Shown here in pieces: positions 1 through 8,625 of a stretch of 64,000 nucleotides of DNA (position 1 is its first letter; each line of letters opens with the position of its first letter). Both the position numbers and the translations under genes were made by a program. The notes beneath the pieces were generated by a model, which saw only the letters and a program-made list of their open reading frames with translations, did not search any database and was not told where the DNA came from. The stretch comes from JAZKSG01 sp036626215 (GTDB lineage Archaea > Thermoplasmatota > E2 > DHVEG-1), in NCBI GenBank assembly GCA_036626215.1, contig JAZKSG010000001.1, positions 1-64,000 on the forward strand. The letters run 5' to 3'.

Positions 1-2227
1 TAAAAGTTTCTTTTTGAGAAGGTTTCGTCTGTTTTAAACCCAGTTTTGTCCAAAACGGAAAACGTCGAGAGCTTCTGCTTCCATTGATTAAATCTGTTTC
101 TCCTTGCATCGCTGGGTTTTCGAATATAAGAGATGGATAAAACACACTTCTGGAGATCCAGTAGCTTGTATCTAGCGGTGAACCGTAAAACCGACCGGGT
201 TTGGCTTTACCTATAAAGGTTCGATCCCAAGGTATCCCTATATCAAACTGTCCAGCCACCGTAATCATGCTTTCCATACCAGTTTTGTCGAAACCATGGT
301 CATCTAGGAAATCATAAACTCTGCTACCGGTAAGAAACATCTCCGCAACGGAAGGTAAGGATTCGCCTGACGCTGTCCGACTAGACATCCTCCGCCAGTG
401 TTCATTATGCCATACTCTGGATGATGAAAGACGTGGGTGATTCTCTACAATTAATGTAGGTGTTCCATGGTGCGCTGCGAGATATGTAGCAGGACCCAGA
501 TGCAAGGAATCGGGGAGTTCTCCAGCAGATTTTTTCTCATATACATACCAGTAACTCCATGGATCTATAGTGGTAAATACTACATCATGGCTACCTGATT
601 CATCCCTGATACTTTTGTAAACATCTTCAAGTTTGATAAAACTCTGTTTTATATCTACTATTTCTTTTATTTTATCTTTCGTTTTTTTGTTTAAACGGCC
701 TCCTATATCAACTAGATAAACGTCTTTTACACCAAGCTTGTATACTGCTTCCTCTGTTGCAGATGGTAACTTAGAGGAGGAAGTATATAACAAAGGTGCG
801 TTTATCTGACTAGCTAAAACAGCTCCTTCTGAAGCAGAGCTGAGTGAATCACTTTTCGATTTAGAATGTTTCTGTTTCCAATGATATTCCACTTTGAATT
901 CTACAGGTTTATCAATGTCCTCTTTTGTAAAAACACAAATTGAATATTTTTCTCCAGGTAGACATTCACCAAGCTGTTGGAGATGCATTTCTTGGCTGCT
1001 AGTACGGCTGGTATTCATAACGGATAAGACTTCTTCACCACCTGGCCCAATAAGAGAGAAACCCAAGGTTGTATCTGGGTTTTCCCATGTGAGCGTAAAT
1101 TTTGATTCTCCACATCCTTTCATTGGAACATCTGGAATTTCTATTTCTTCTCCAGGATACAATTCAAGGTCGACCTTATAGTTTACATCACCAAGATTTT
1201 TAACTGCATCTAATAAAGTTCCATATCTTCCAATTTGTAGTGGACCGATTCCAAAATGGTTAGATGGTGCTTTTTTTTCATCGGCAGAAGAATGTGTTGG
1301 TACATCTGTTACACCGACACGCCAATCCCCTGGACTGTAAACATATGTGGCGGTGTGGTCTAGATCCATCCCACTTTTTTGATTCCATCCTAAGGTGGCA
1401 TCAGATTGCATCCATTTACCTTCGTGCTTACAGAACAATTCAAGGTTTGGATCACCTGGTGGGGTAGTAATATTTCCCCCTGGGAAACCGACGTAGAAAC
1501 ATGGCCACCACAAACGGGCGTTCATATATTTATATCCATCTGGAACTATAAAATCCTCAAATTGAGGAGTGATCATGTTGATTTGAGGTAAATTAAAACG
1601 TTTGGATTGTACATCTCTAGCTGGAATACTTCCGGTTATGTTGCCGGAGATAGGTTCAACTTTCTCGCCATGGCTTTCATCTGCAACTGCTATAACTGCT
1701 TTATCGCTATAGGACCAATCTTGTAAAGCAATATCTTTTCCTAACTTGTATATGTTGTTTCCCTCAATGATTTTGTAGTCTTTAGCGTTCCATTGATCAA
1801 CCTTGTTTTTAGGTACATTAACAGTCGTCACCTGATCCATCTGACCGTTACAATAACTCATCCAATCCTCCATAAAATAGTCAAGTCCTTTTCTGTCATT
1901 TAAAGATCTATATTTGTCTTCTTTGGCATCATAATTGTCTCTATAGAACAACAAGGGATGGGAATATAATGTGTCTTTATTTTTGAATGTCGAAGCTGGA
2001 ACACCCGCCATATAAGCGTAATCATCCACTAAGGATTGGTCATCAGCGTTGATAAATGTGGCTCTTTTAAGTGGTTTGGTATTAGTGTAAGATGGTCCAG
2101 TGTCGTATCCTTTGTCTGTCCCAAAGCTTTTCTCTGCAGTAGTTACAGGCAAAAAAACACCTATTATCATCACAGCAGATAGAAACAAAGCTAGTATCAC
2201 TTTCTTGTTTTTAAAAATGGTATACAT
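1..2227 (-). CDS. Large secreted protein with CWB2-like segment, partial
   Basis: The reading frame is open from the ATG at 2227 to the window edge, giving about 742 residues with the C-terminus missing. A GGAGGA ribosome site lies about 10 bases before the ATG. The N-terminus has a signal peptide: a Lys-rich start, a hydrophobic run and a TTAEKS-type exit near residue 32. Around residues 465-600 the pattern INAPLLYT...KLPSATEEAV..LGVKDVYLVD resembles cell-wall-binding repeat 2 (CWB2), a fold used by exported proteins to attach to surfaces. A second, weaker CWB2-like piece (ATYLAAHHGTPTLIVEN) follows. The first 450 residues have no family I recognise. It is probably exported and surface-associated; any enzymatic role is unknown. 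Confidence 0.75.
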   Translation of the reverse strand, partial: MYTIFKNKKVILALFLSAVMIIGVFLPVTTAEKSFGTDKGYDTGPSYTNTKPLKRATFINADDQSLVDDYAYMAGVPASTFKNKDTLYSHPLLFYRDNYDAKEDKYRSLNDRKGLDYFMEDWMSYCNGQMDQVTTVNVPKNKVDQWNAKDYKIIEGNNIYKLGKDIALQDWSYSDKAVIAVADESHGEKVEPISGNITGSIPARDVQSKRFNLPQINMITPQFEDFIVPDGYKYMNARLWWPCFYVGFPGGNITTPPGDPNLELFCKHEGKWMQSDATLGWNQKSGMDLDHTATYVYSPGDWRVGVTDVPTHSSADEKKAPSNHFGIGPLQIGRYGTLLDAVKNLGDVNYKVDLELYPGEEIEIPDVPMKGCGESKFTLTWENPDTTLGFSLIGPGGEEVLSVMNTSRTSSQEMHLQQLGECLPGEKYSICVFTKEDIDKPVEFKVEYHWKQKHSKSKSDSLSSASEGAVLASQINAPLLYTSSSKLPSATEEAVYKLGVKDVYLVDIGGRLNKKTKDKIKEIVDIKQSFIKLEDVYKSIRDESGSHDVVFTTIDPWSYWYVYEKKSAGELPDSLHLGPATYLAAHHGTPTLIVENHPRLSSSRVWHNEHWRRMSSRTASGESLPSVAEMFLTGSRVYDFLDDHGFDKTGMESMITVAGQFDIGIPWDRTFIGKAKPGRFYGSPLDTSYWISRSVFYPSLIFENPAMQGETDLINGSRSSRRFPFWTKLGLKQTKPSQKETF

Positions 2228-2571
2228 AATATGATTATTCCTCCATATTTATTATTGCTCTTATTATTAATATTATTAGTTATCGATGTATATAAATTTT
2301 TGTATATAAAATTAATGGAAAACAAATCAATATATGACTTAAAATTGCTCTATACTAATCAAAAAAGAGGGGGGGAGTTTATTTTTTCTTTTTTATTACT
2401 TCGAAAGTAAATGTTGATTGGAGAGAAAAACTCTCATTAGAATTGATGTATGAACGCGAAAAATTGTAGGGGAGGAAATCAACAATTTACTTCGCAGTAC
2501 CGATAAGGGAAATATTTTTATTAAATCAAATCGATTGTCTTTTTTATAAGATTGACCAGGGATGGAGGAAA
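2228..2571. other. Intergenic region, promoters only
   Basis: About 340 bases of AT-rich sequence between divergent genes. AT-rich TATA-like runs lie on the left side, suiting the secreted-protein gene. A short perfect hairpin, GAGAG-AAAAA-CTCTC, sits at 2421-2435. AAATTGT/ACAATTT arms occur near 2460-2487. I see no tRNA, no open frame of note and no mobile-element ends. Confidence 0.4.
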
Positions 2572-3245
2572 ATGGATAAAAAATCCTATAATGAGGATAA
2601 TTTTGAAGAAAGTAAGAATTATTCGTCTTTTAACACAAATTATTATGATAAGGGTGGAAAAGATCATACAGATATATAGGCATTTGTGCATTGATCTGTG
2701 GGATTCTAGCTATTATTTTATTTTGGGTATCGATTGTCGGTCTTATTTTAGCAGTTATTGCAATAATATTGGGCGTCATCGCAAGGAAAGAAGGAGATAG
2801 TTATGGTTTAATCGCGATAATTCTTGGAGTAGTTGCAATTGTACTTCTGATTTTAATGGCTTTTGTTGTTTATGTATATGTTTCAAATATATTGCCACCG
2901 CCATCTCATGTATCTACACCAACGGTTGCGTTCAAACAAGATGAAAACATTCAAACTGGACAACACTGGGTTAATCTTACAGTGTCAAAAGGAGACGTAG
3001 AGGAAAATGGCAGAATCTAAAAGTTTATTTCGACGATATCTCCCTTGGTATTCCTACAAAATCATTAGATATGGATCCTCATTTAAAAGGAAATACATGT
3101 GAATATTATGGAAAAAAATACAATTATTGAAAAAGGTGACAGATTATATTGTCATCTAGAAGACTCTGTCACGGCGGGTGAAAGTGAAATAAGAATTGTT
3201 CATATTCCGACAAACTCTTTGATATATCAGAAAATTATAAACTAA
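2572..3245 (+). pseudogene. Frameshifted DUF4190-like / pilin-like membrane protein
   Basis: The start is the ATG at 2572, behind a GGATGGAGG ribosome site. The coding sense then moves between frames. About 37 hydrophilic residues run to a stop near 2680. Two hydrophobic helices (GICALICGILAII and GLIAIILGVVAIVLL) plus a linker follow in another frame to 3020. WQNLKVYFDDISLGIP continues in a third frame to about 3130, and KGDRLYCHLEDSVTAGESE runs to the stop at 3243-3245. The joined product has the layout of a DUF4190 membrane anchor followed by an archaeal pilin-like beta domain. Three frame changes suggest a decaying gene, or several assembly indels. Confidence 0.6.
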
Positions 3246-3252
3246 AAAATTT

Positions 3253-3591
3253 TTAAATAGGCACCATACAAAGGAATTTCAAATCTTTATCTCCGGTATT
3301 TACAAACTGATGATAATCCATGGAAGGTACAAAAAATACGTCGCCGGGTTTAAATGGTGTTTCCTTTTTTTCTTTGTTACGAACTATTCCTTTGCCTTCC
3401 AGTATAAACACTTCATGTTCCCAGTCATGCTGGTGTAAAGGAGTATGCCCTTTAGGTTGAATTTTAAAAAGACGCATGGCAAAATTTTCAGCGCCATCCT
3501 TTTTTGAGATAAGCCAACGGAGTTTGACATCTTTTAATCCTTTTTCATCTGGTTTTTCCAATTCAACGTCCTTATAATTAAAATGTTTCAT
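3253..3591 (-). CDS. Small single-domain cupin
   Basis: A protein of 112 residues that is one cupin_2 barrel. Motif 1 is visible as PLHQHDWEHEVFILEG, with two His and a Glu as metal ligands. Motif 2 includes PGDVFFVPSMDYHQF with the fourth His. It probably binds a divalent metal; substrate and reaction cannot be read from the sequence. It lies 48 bases downstream of a MinD-type ATPase on the same strand, so it may be the last gene of the metal/redox cluster. A role in sensing or handling a small ligand or metal is inference only. Confidence 0.8.
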   Translation of the reverse strand: MKHFNYKDVELEKPDEKGLKDVKLRWLISKKDGAENFAMRLFKIQPKGHTPLHQHDWEHEVFILEGKGIVRNKEKKETPFKPGDVFFVPSMDYHQFVNTGDKDLKFLCMVPI

Positions 3592-3639
3592 ATCCTAAAA
3601 AAACTCCACCTATATCCATAAAAATATCTTTCTTTTTTT

Positions 3640-4506
3640 TTATTTTTCCATCCTATTCTTGATTTTGTCCCACATTTTTACTATTTCATGGGATAAAACA
3701 TTATCTGGTTTAAATTCTAACACATTCTTCTTTTTCACCATTGCATCTGTTACAACATCATCATACGGTATTTTACCCATCAAATCTATGTTTTCTTTTT
3801 TACAAAAATTTTCTATTTTTTCTGTATTTTCCATGTTTATATCGTATTTGTTTATACATACCATAACAGGTGTATCAAAATGATGTGCAACCTGTAAAAT
3901 CCTCTCCAAGTCATGAACAGCAGAAATAGTAGGTTCAGTTACAATCAAAACTACATCTACACCAGTAATTGCTGAAATAACAGGACAACCAATACCAGGA
4001 GAACCATCAATTATTATCAAATCTTTGTTTTTATCCTCAGCTAACTGTTTAGCGTTTTCACGGGCCATCGTTACAAGTTTACCCGATGCTTCTTCAGCAG
4101 TTTTTAACAATGCATGAACAAAAGGACCGAAACGTATGTCAGAAATGTAAACAAAACCGGAGTTTCGATCTTTCATTTCTACAGCGTCAGCAGGGCAAAC
4201 ATATTCGCATACTCCACATCCTTCACATCTATCTCTATTTACACTAAATTTTTCATTGATGGCGTCAAAGCGGCAATATTCAACGCATTTCCCACATTCA
4301 ATACATGTCTCGGAATCTATAGAAGCCAACTGTAAACCACGAAAACCAATTGTTTTTCTGATATCTGGTCTAAGAACCAGATGGAGATCAGATGCATCTA
4401 CATCGCAATCAGCCAACACTGCATTATCGGCAAGAGAGGCAAAAGCTGCAGTGATAGAAGTTTTGCCGGTTCCGCCTTTACCACTTATGACAGTTAGCTC
4501 CTTCAT
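3640..4506 (-). CDS. MinD-family ATPase with inserted 4Fe-4S ferredoxin domain (copy 1)
   Basis: A protein of 288 residues. The start is the ATG at 4506, which overlaps the upstream stop as ATGA and has a GAGGGTGG ribosome site; a longer frame reading upstream has no such support. The deviant Walker A motif SGKGGTGKTS lies at residues 7-16. A double-cluster ferredoxin insert follows (CIECGKCVEYC, then CEGCGVCEYVC), then the DGSPGIGCPV switch region. This is the MinD superfamily form with an inserted ferredoxin domain, found in pairs in anaerobes and in the Desulfovibrio orange-protein (ORP) operon. It probably couples ATP hydrolysis to metal-sulfur cluster or electron handling with its neighbour. 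Confidence 0.9.
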   Translation of the reverse strand: MKELTVISGKGGTGKTSITAAFASLADNAVLADCDVDASDLHLVLRPDIRKTIGFRGLQLASIDSETCIECGKCVEYCRFDAINEKFSVNRDRCEGCGVCEYVCPADAVEMKDRNSGFVYISDIRFGPFVHALLKTAEEASGKLVTMARENAKQLAEDKNKDLIIIDGSPGIGCPVISAITGVDVVLIVTEPTISAVHDLERILQVAHHFDTPVMVCINKYDINMENTEKIENFCKKENIDLMGKIPYDDVVTDAMVKKKNVLEFKPDNVLSHEIVKMWDKIKNRMEK

Positions 4507-5348
4507 TTTTCCACCCTCTCTACGATTTTTTGATATAAAACCTGAAATTTTTCCTTCCAACCATTTAGCTCATTTATGAAAGGTATACCTTCAGAATATA
4601 AACGTGCTATTTGTCTATCAAACGGGATTTTCATTAATATAGGAATATCTTGGTTGCTACAATAAACCTCAACGTCTTTAAAACCGGTATCGCAACGGTT
4701 AATAACCACACCAAAAGGAATACTCATGTGTCTCAACAATTCAACAGCAAGTTGGAGATCATGTAAACCAAAAGGAGTAGCCTCAGTGACTAAAACACAG
4801 AAATCTGATTCTTGAACTGTTTCGATAACTGGGCAAGAGGTCCCTGGAGGTGCATCAAGAACAACTACATCATGACTGGAATCAACTCTTCTTTTCAAAC
4901 TTTGAATAACGGGTATAGCCTGTATCTCCCCAACATTTAACATGCCTTGATAAAAATCTATACCGTCTTTTTCTCCATATTCTAAAACGCCTACAGAACG
5001 TTGTTTAAACTCAATGGCATCATTAGGGCAGACCAGTTTGCAACCGCCGCAATCATGACACAGCTCGGGGAACACCAAAACGTTATCTGGAATCACCGCC
5101 AACGCGTTGAAATGACAGAAATCGGCGCATTTACCACAGAAATCACATCGTTCATCATGAACAAAAGGTACGCCAACAGATACCTGCTCACTGTTATTTA
5201 TTTCAGCTTTGATAAAAATATTTGAATTAGGTTCTTCAACATCGCAATCCAAATACTGAATTGTTTTATCTTCTAAAGCAAGAGCGAGATTAGAGGCGAT
5301 GGTAGTTTTACCGGTGCCTCCTTTTCCACTCGCGACAGATATAATCAT
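4503..5348 (-). CDS. MinD-family ATPase with inserted 4Fe-4S ferredoxin domain (copy 2)
   Basis: A protein of 281 residues, paralogous to the next gene and overlapping it by four bases. It has the Walker A motif SGKGGTGKTT near residues 7-16. The ferredoxin insert has cysteine groups CDFCGKCADFC and CHDCGGCKLVC, followed by LDAPPGTSCPV. The tandem pair with translational coupling implies a heterodimer, as proposed for the paired MinD proteins of the ORP complex in Desulfovibrio. It starts three bases after the DUF89 stop, so it shares that transcript. Cell-division function is unlikely given the iron-sulfur insert. Confidence 0.9.
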   Translation of the reverse strand: MIISVASGKGGTGKTTIASNLALALEDKTIQYLDCDVEEPNSNIFIKAEINNSEQVSVGVPFVHDERCDFCGKCADFCHFNALAVIPDNVLVFPELCHDCGGCKLVCPNDAIEFKQRSVGVLEYGEKDGIDFYQGMLNVGEIQAIPVIQSLKRRVDSSHDVVVLDAPPGTSCPVIETVQESDFCVLVTEATPFGLHDLQLAVELLRHMSIPFGVVINRCDTGFKDVEVYCSNQDIPILMKIPFDRQIARLYSEGIPFINELNGWKEKFQVLYQKIVERVEK

Positions 5349-5351
5349 AAT

Positions 5352-6221
5352 TTATTTTTTCACCTTCAAAACAAATTCTTTCATCTTTTCACCAATATCT
5401 CGGGCGACCAAAGGACATTTAACCATCAACAAGAAAAACACCTCTCGGTTTATGTCGCTTAGTGCTTCGTAATTTCCCTGGCCTTTAGAAATAACCATAT
5501 CAGTTTCTTCAAGTTTATCTAAAAACTCCTCTGAAGCATAATCCAGAATCATGCCAGGGGCAGAACGAGGTTGTTTTTCATCACCTTTTATAACTTCTGC
5601 GTATTCATCGACACCTGCGAAGATAGCGTCTTCATCAGTAGCGTCATTGATAATGGGATTGGATTTTACTACATAAAAAATCTTTTTATTCGGATGGAGT
5701 TTTTTTATTTCCTCAAGAAGTAGTTTATCGAAAAATATTTCACCAGCGTTATCTCCAAGAAATAGAATCTGATCAGATTTTTTTAAAACTTTTTTGAAAT
5801 AAGGATACGCGTCATGACTAAATTTTTTTTCAACTGCGTTATCTATCATCTCCTCTAGTTTGAAGCGGTTGCTTGTCCCAAAATCAATAATATTTCCAAC
5901 GATAGAAAGTTTTATAGCCATAAACAATGGATCATCAGAGTTTTCAACCAGTTTTTTTAGATGAGTATATTCTTTTTCAGCCATCTTGTTCGACTGTTGT
6001 TTAACTTTTTTATAAGGATCTTTATGGCAGGTTATCTCTCTAATGATAGCATGGGCTTCACGTGAAATCTCTGGAGGAGGGCTATTAAAATCTATGTTTT
6101 GGAAATATTTCATAATTTTTTTTATAACCCTCTCTTGAGTTTTTTCGTCAGCATTAGTCATACGTGCTGCTTCTAATGATTGTTTTAGAAAGCAGGGTAT
6201 GCAGTCTAAATATGTTTTCAT
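5352..6221 (-). CDS. DUF89 / ARMT1-like metal-dependent phosphatase
   Basis: A protein of 289 residues. I chose the ATG at 6221 because MKTYLDCIPCFLKQSL is the typical start of this prokaryotic DUF89 subfamily with an N-terminal CxxC; the longer frame upstream runs back into the preceding gene. Family motifs include LGDNAGEIFFD near residue 150 and ISKGQGNYEAL near the C-terminus. DUF89 proteins are metal-dependent phosphatases thought to remove damaged or inhibitory phosphometabolites. The substrate here is unknown. Its place between NifX-like and MinD genes, with gaps of 40 and 3 bases, suggests a job connected to that cluster. Confidence 0.85.
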   Translation of the reverse strand: MKTYLDCIPCFLKQSLEAARMTNADEKTQERVIKKIMKYFQNIDFNSPPPEISREAHAIIREITCHKDPYKKVKQQSNKMAEKEYTHLKKLVENSDDPLFMAIKLSIVGNIIDFGTSNRFKLEEMIDNAVEKKFSHDAYPYFKKVLKKSDQILFLGDNAGEIFFDKLLLEEIKKLHPNKKIFYVVKSNPIINDATDEDAIFAGVDEYAEVIKGDEKQPRSAPGMILDYASEEFLDKLEETDMVISKGQGNYEALSDINREVFFLLMVKCPLVARDIGEKMKEFVLKVKK

Positions 6222-6261
6222 AATTTTTCCACAAAAAAAATAGAAGGTATTGAAATTTTTT

Positions 6262-6651
6262 TTAAACTCTGTGTCCTCTTTTACCTTGGCCTCTAAAAGC
6301 ATGTCTCTGACAAGCGTCACTTTCATCTGCTTTCTGAAGCTCTCCGTTCTTGAAAGCTTTCACAGCGTCACGCACCGTCCCATGAGCTCCAATATAGACG
6401 TGTATGCCCATTTGGTTGAAAAGGCTTATAGCTTTTCGGCCAAGACCCCGGCATATCATCACATCCACGTTTTCATTTTTCATAATCTCTGGTGGATCGC
6501 CTCTACCGCCCATATGATGACTGGTGTTAGGAACAACTTTTACATCATCAGTTTCAAGATCAACAATTGTGTAATTTGGAACCCGGCCGAAGTGTTCACC
6601 AATTTTTTCATCTAAACCTTTTTCACCGTTAGAAGGGACGCCTATCTTCAT
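6262..6651 (-). CDS. NifX/ORP-like dinitrogenase iron-molybdenum cofactor family protein (copy 1)
   Basis: A protein of 129 residues of the family that includes MTH1175, the NifX/NifB C-terminal domain and the Desulfovibrio orange protein. Recognisable pieces are the MKIGVPSNGEKGLDEKIGEHFGR opening (conserved HFGR), CRGLGRKAISLF in the middle and the GTVRDAVKAFKNGEL end. Family members bind metal-sulfur clusters; ORP binds a Mo-Cu-S cluster. The tail QRHAFRGQGKRGHRV is basic. It is translationally coupled to the second copy by ATGA. No nitrogenase genes are present in the window, so a nitrogen-fixation role has no support. Confidence 0.88.
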   Translation of the reverse strand: MKIGVPSNGEKGLDEKIGEHFGRVPNYTIVDLETDDVKVVPNTSHHMGGRGDPPEIMKNENVDVMICRGLGRKAISLFNQMGIHVYIGAHGTVRDAVKAFKNGELQKADESDACQRHAFRGQGKRGHRV

Positions 6652-7046
6652 CTTTTTCCTCCATGGCCACTGCCTCGTCTTCCACCTGCACCAAAATGGC
6701 TTCCGACGTTGGGTTTTTCTGTTTCATCAAGTTCACCATTTTTAAACTGTTTAACAACGTTTTTAACAGAACCGTTGGCGCCAGTGAACACTTTTACATC
6801 TCCAGCGGACAGAGTTCTGTAGGCGTTTGGGCCGATATTGCCAGTTATAACGGCCTCGGTTTTTTTATTTACTACATCCTGAGCTGTTTGAACACCGGCT
6901 CCACCCATCGCTGAAGCATTTTCATTAGATATCGCTTCCATATCCATGGTTTCAGTATCAACAAAGATTAGATATTTACATCGTCCAAAACGAGGGTCAA
7001 CATCTGCTTCGAGATTATTATTTTTTGAAGTTACAGCTACTTTCAT
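6648..7046 (-). CDS. NifX/ORP-like family protein (copy 2) with Gly-rich tail
   Basis: A protein of 132 residues, paralogous to the downstream gene. It shows MKVAVTSKNNNLEADVDPRFGR at the start, GAGVQTAQDVVNKKTEAVI in the middle and GSVKNVVKQFKNGEL near the end. It finishes in a Gly/His/Arg tail (GRRGSGHGGKR) that echoes the Gly-rich leaders of the DUF5320 and small Cys-rich proteins in this cluster. The tandem arrangement suggests paired cluster-binding subunits. The ATG at 7046 follows a 57-base gap; revcomp sequence just before it contains GAGGTGAAG, a good ribosome site. Confidence 0.88.
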   Translation of the reverse strand: MKVAVTSKNNNLEADVDPRFGRCKYLIFVDTETMDMEAISNENASAMGGAGVQTAQDVVNKKTEAVITGNIGPNAYRTLSAGDVKVFTGANGSVKNVVKQFKNGELDETEKPNVGSHFGAGGRRGSGHGGKR

Positions 7047-7103
7047 TTTTACTTTACTTCACCTCTAATAAATGTTTTTTTAACTTATATGTAATATTAG
7101 TTT

Positions 7104-7301
7104 TCAGGCTCTTACCATCGGGGTTTCACATTTTGGGCATATTTTAGTATTACAAGGAACGCCTCTCTGATGTGGTTCTTTATGGCCACAGTTAGGGCAG
7201 CGGCATTCTCCACCTGGGCCTGCAAATCCAGCGCCTCGGCCTCTTCCTCGGCCACCAGTAGACTCCTGACCAGTTGGGCCTGTACCATTTCCACCTGGCA
7301 T
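7104..7301 (-). CDS. Small Gly-rich, Cys-rich (zinc-ribbon-like) protein
   Basis: A protein of 65 residues. The start MPGGNGTGPTGQ is followed by a Gly/Arg-rich linker and a C-terminal module with CRCPNCGHKEPHQRGVPC and CPKCETPM. The cysteine pairs suit a zinc ribbon or rubredoxin-like metal site. Small proteins of this kind accompany NifX/MinD clusters in archaea and anaerobic bacteria. A strong GGAGGTGA ribosome site lies inside the end of the Mrp gene, and the gap is only three bases, so they are co-translated. A shifted frame of similar length on the same strand lacks the cysteines and family pattern and was discarded. Confidence 0.8.
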   Translation of the reverse strand: MPGGNGTGPTGQESTGGRGRGRGAGFAGPGGECRCPNCGHKEPHQRGVPCNTKICPKCETPMVRA

Positions 7302-7304
7302 ATT

Positions 7305-8138
7305 TTATCTTTCACCTCCTACTTCCTCTTTTTTATTTAAAATCTTTTCTATATTTTCAACTATTTTGTTAAAAGAATTAACAGTTTCTCTATTCCTGTT
7401 TTTTAACATAAAGGTTTTTCCAGTATCTCCCGCTTCTACAATATGAGGATCCAAAGGTATGCTTCCAAGTAAAGGTATTTGAAAATCTTCTGCTGCTTTT
7501 TTTCCACCACCTGTTTTGAAGATATTTATATCTTCTCCACAATGTGGGCAAGTAAAACCACTCATATTTTCAACAATTCCTAGAATATCAAGATTTAATT
7601 TTTTTACAAAATTTATAGATTTTCTAACGCTTACCAATGCTACATCTTGAGGAGTAGTTACTACTACGGCTCCATCGATATTTTCAAGGATTTGAGCAAT
7701 GCTAAGTGGTTCATCACCTGTTCCAGGTGGTAGATCTATAATCATGTAGTCAAGTTTCCCCCAGTTTACATCACCAAGAAGCTGTCGTATGACTCCCATC
7801 TTCATAGGTCCACGCCAAATAACAGGATCGTCGTGATTCTGTACTAAAAAACCCATAGACATTACTTTTAAACCATCTTTCGTTTGAATAGGATTTATAG
7901 ACTTTTGTGTGCCTGTCGGTTTTTTGTCTTCTACACCTAGCATTTTCGGTATACTAGGTCCATGCATATCGCTATCTAATAAACCGACTTTGTAGTTTTT
8001 TTGTGATAGGGCTACGGCGAGATTAGATGCGACAGTGCTTTTTCCAACGCCGCCTTTGCCACTTAGGACAACTATTTTATGTTTTACATTTGGTAGATTG
8101 ATTTTCATCTTCTTTTTTTGGTTGTCATCTTTTTTCAT
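7305..8138 (-). CDS. mrp: Mrp/NBP35-type Fe-S cluster carrier ATPase
   Basis: A protein of 277 residues. The Walker A motif is LSGKGGVGKST near residues 25-35, followed by DSDMHGPSIPKMLG, DLPPGTGDEP and the CPHC pair near residue 190 that can bridge a 4Fe-4S cluster in a homodimer. Mrp proteins carry Fe-S clusters to apoproteins. I prefer the ATG at 8138, with GGAG ten bases upstream, over an in-frame GTG at 8159 with no ribosome site. A DVU2109-type Mrp is part of the Desulfovibrio ORP operon, matching this neighbourhood of two MinD and two NifX-like genes. Confidence 0.9.
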   Translation of the reverse strand: MKKDDNQKKKMKINLPNVKHKIVVLSGKGGVGKSTVASNLAVALSQKNYKVGLLDSDMHGPSIPKMLGVEDKKPTGTQKSINPIQTKDGLKVMSMGFLVQNHDDPVIWRGPMKMGVIRQLLGDVNWGKLDYMIIDLPPGTGDEPLSIAQILENIDGAVVVTTPQDVALVSVRKSINFVKKLNLDILGIVENMSGFTCPHCGEDINIFKTGGGKKAAEDFQIPLLGSIPLDPHIVEAGDTGKTFMLKNRNRETVNSFNKIVENIEKILNKKEEVGGER

Positions 8139-8253
8139 CTTTATATTGCTCCGGTTCACGTTTTTTGGTTTTTAATTCTCTTATTTTTCTTCGGTGTTCG
8201 TTATAGAAATATAAAAGAGATTTAAAGAACTCCCCTTATTATTTTTAGGGGCT

Positions 8254-8622
8254 TTATTTTTCTTCTGTGAGATCCACAAGTCTTTCTTTCAGGGCTTTGA
8301 TTTCTTCTTCTAGATCTTCTATCATTGCTTCAAGGTATTCTTTTTCCTCTTCTTTGGTTGGTCTGCGATACGGTTCTCGGTAAGCTGGATCAGGATATGG
8401 TTCTCTATAGTAGGGATTACGTTCTGGGTATGGTTGTCTGTAGAATCTTCCTCTACCGAATCCTCTTCCGGATCTATGTCCTCGGCCGAAACCACGACCG
8501 TAGCCACGGCCTCGTGGTATTCCTTTGGTAAAACCTGGGCTGTTGTATCCCGTGCAGTATCCTAAACCACGTCCGGTCATGGGGCCTCTTCCTTCTGGTC
8601 CTGTTCTGTCTCCACCTGGCAT
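8254..8622 (-). CDS. DUF5320 protein, Gly/Arg/Tyr-rich with C-terminal coiled coil
   Basis: A protein of 122 residues. MPGGDRTGPEGRGPMTGRG is the signature opening of DUF5320. A low-complexity region of GRG and YREPYP-like repeats spans residues 35-88, then a charged coiled coil (EEKEYLEAMIEDLEEEIKALKERL). Function is unknown; the family occurs with NifX-like and MinD-like genes. The start is three bases after the DUF134 stop, with a GGAGGTGA ribosome site inside that gene. Its leader resembles that of the 65-residue Cys-rich protein in the same cluster. A 115-base gap separates it from mrp. Confidence 0.85.
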   Translation of the reverse strand: MPGGDRTGPEGRGPMTGRGLGYCTGYNSPGFTKGIPRGRGYGRGFGRGHRSGRGFGRGRFYRQPYPERNPYYREPYPDPAYREPYRRPTKEEEKEYLEAMIEDLEEEIKALKERLVDLTEEK

Positions 8623-8625
8623 ATT

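Noticed and set aside
180..235. tRNA-like T-arm text (GGTTCGATCC)
   Set aside because: It lies inside the secreted-protein reading frame on the other strand, and no cloverleaf can be drawn around it.
4256..4579. Plus-strand frame of 107 codons over the MinD pair
   Set aside because: Antisense shadow of the two MinD genes, which have clear motifs.
3640..5348. Cell-division MinD function for the paired ATPases
   Set aside because: The ferredoxin inserts and the NifX/Mrp neighbours point to metal-cluster handling instead.
7112..7315. Same-strand 67-codon frame over the Cys-rich protein
   Set aside because: It lacks the cysteine pairs and the MPGG leader; the in-frame alternative has a strong ribosome site.
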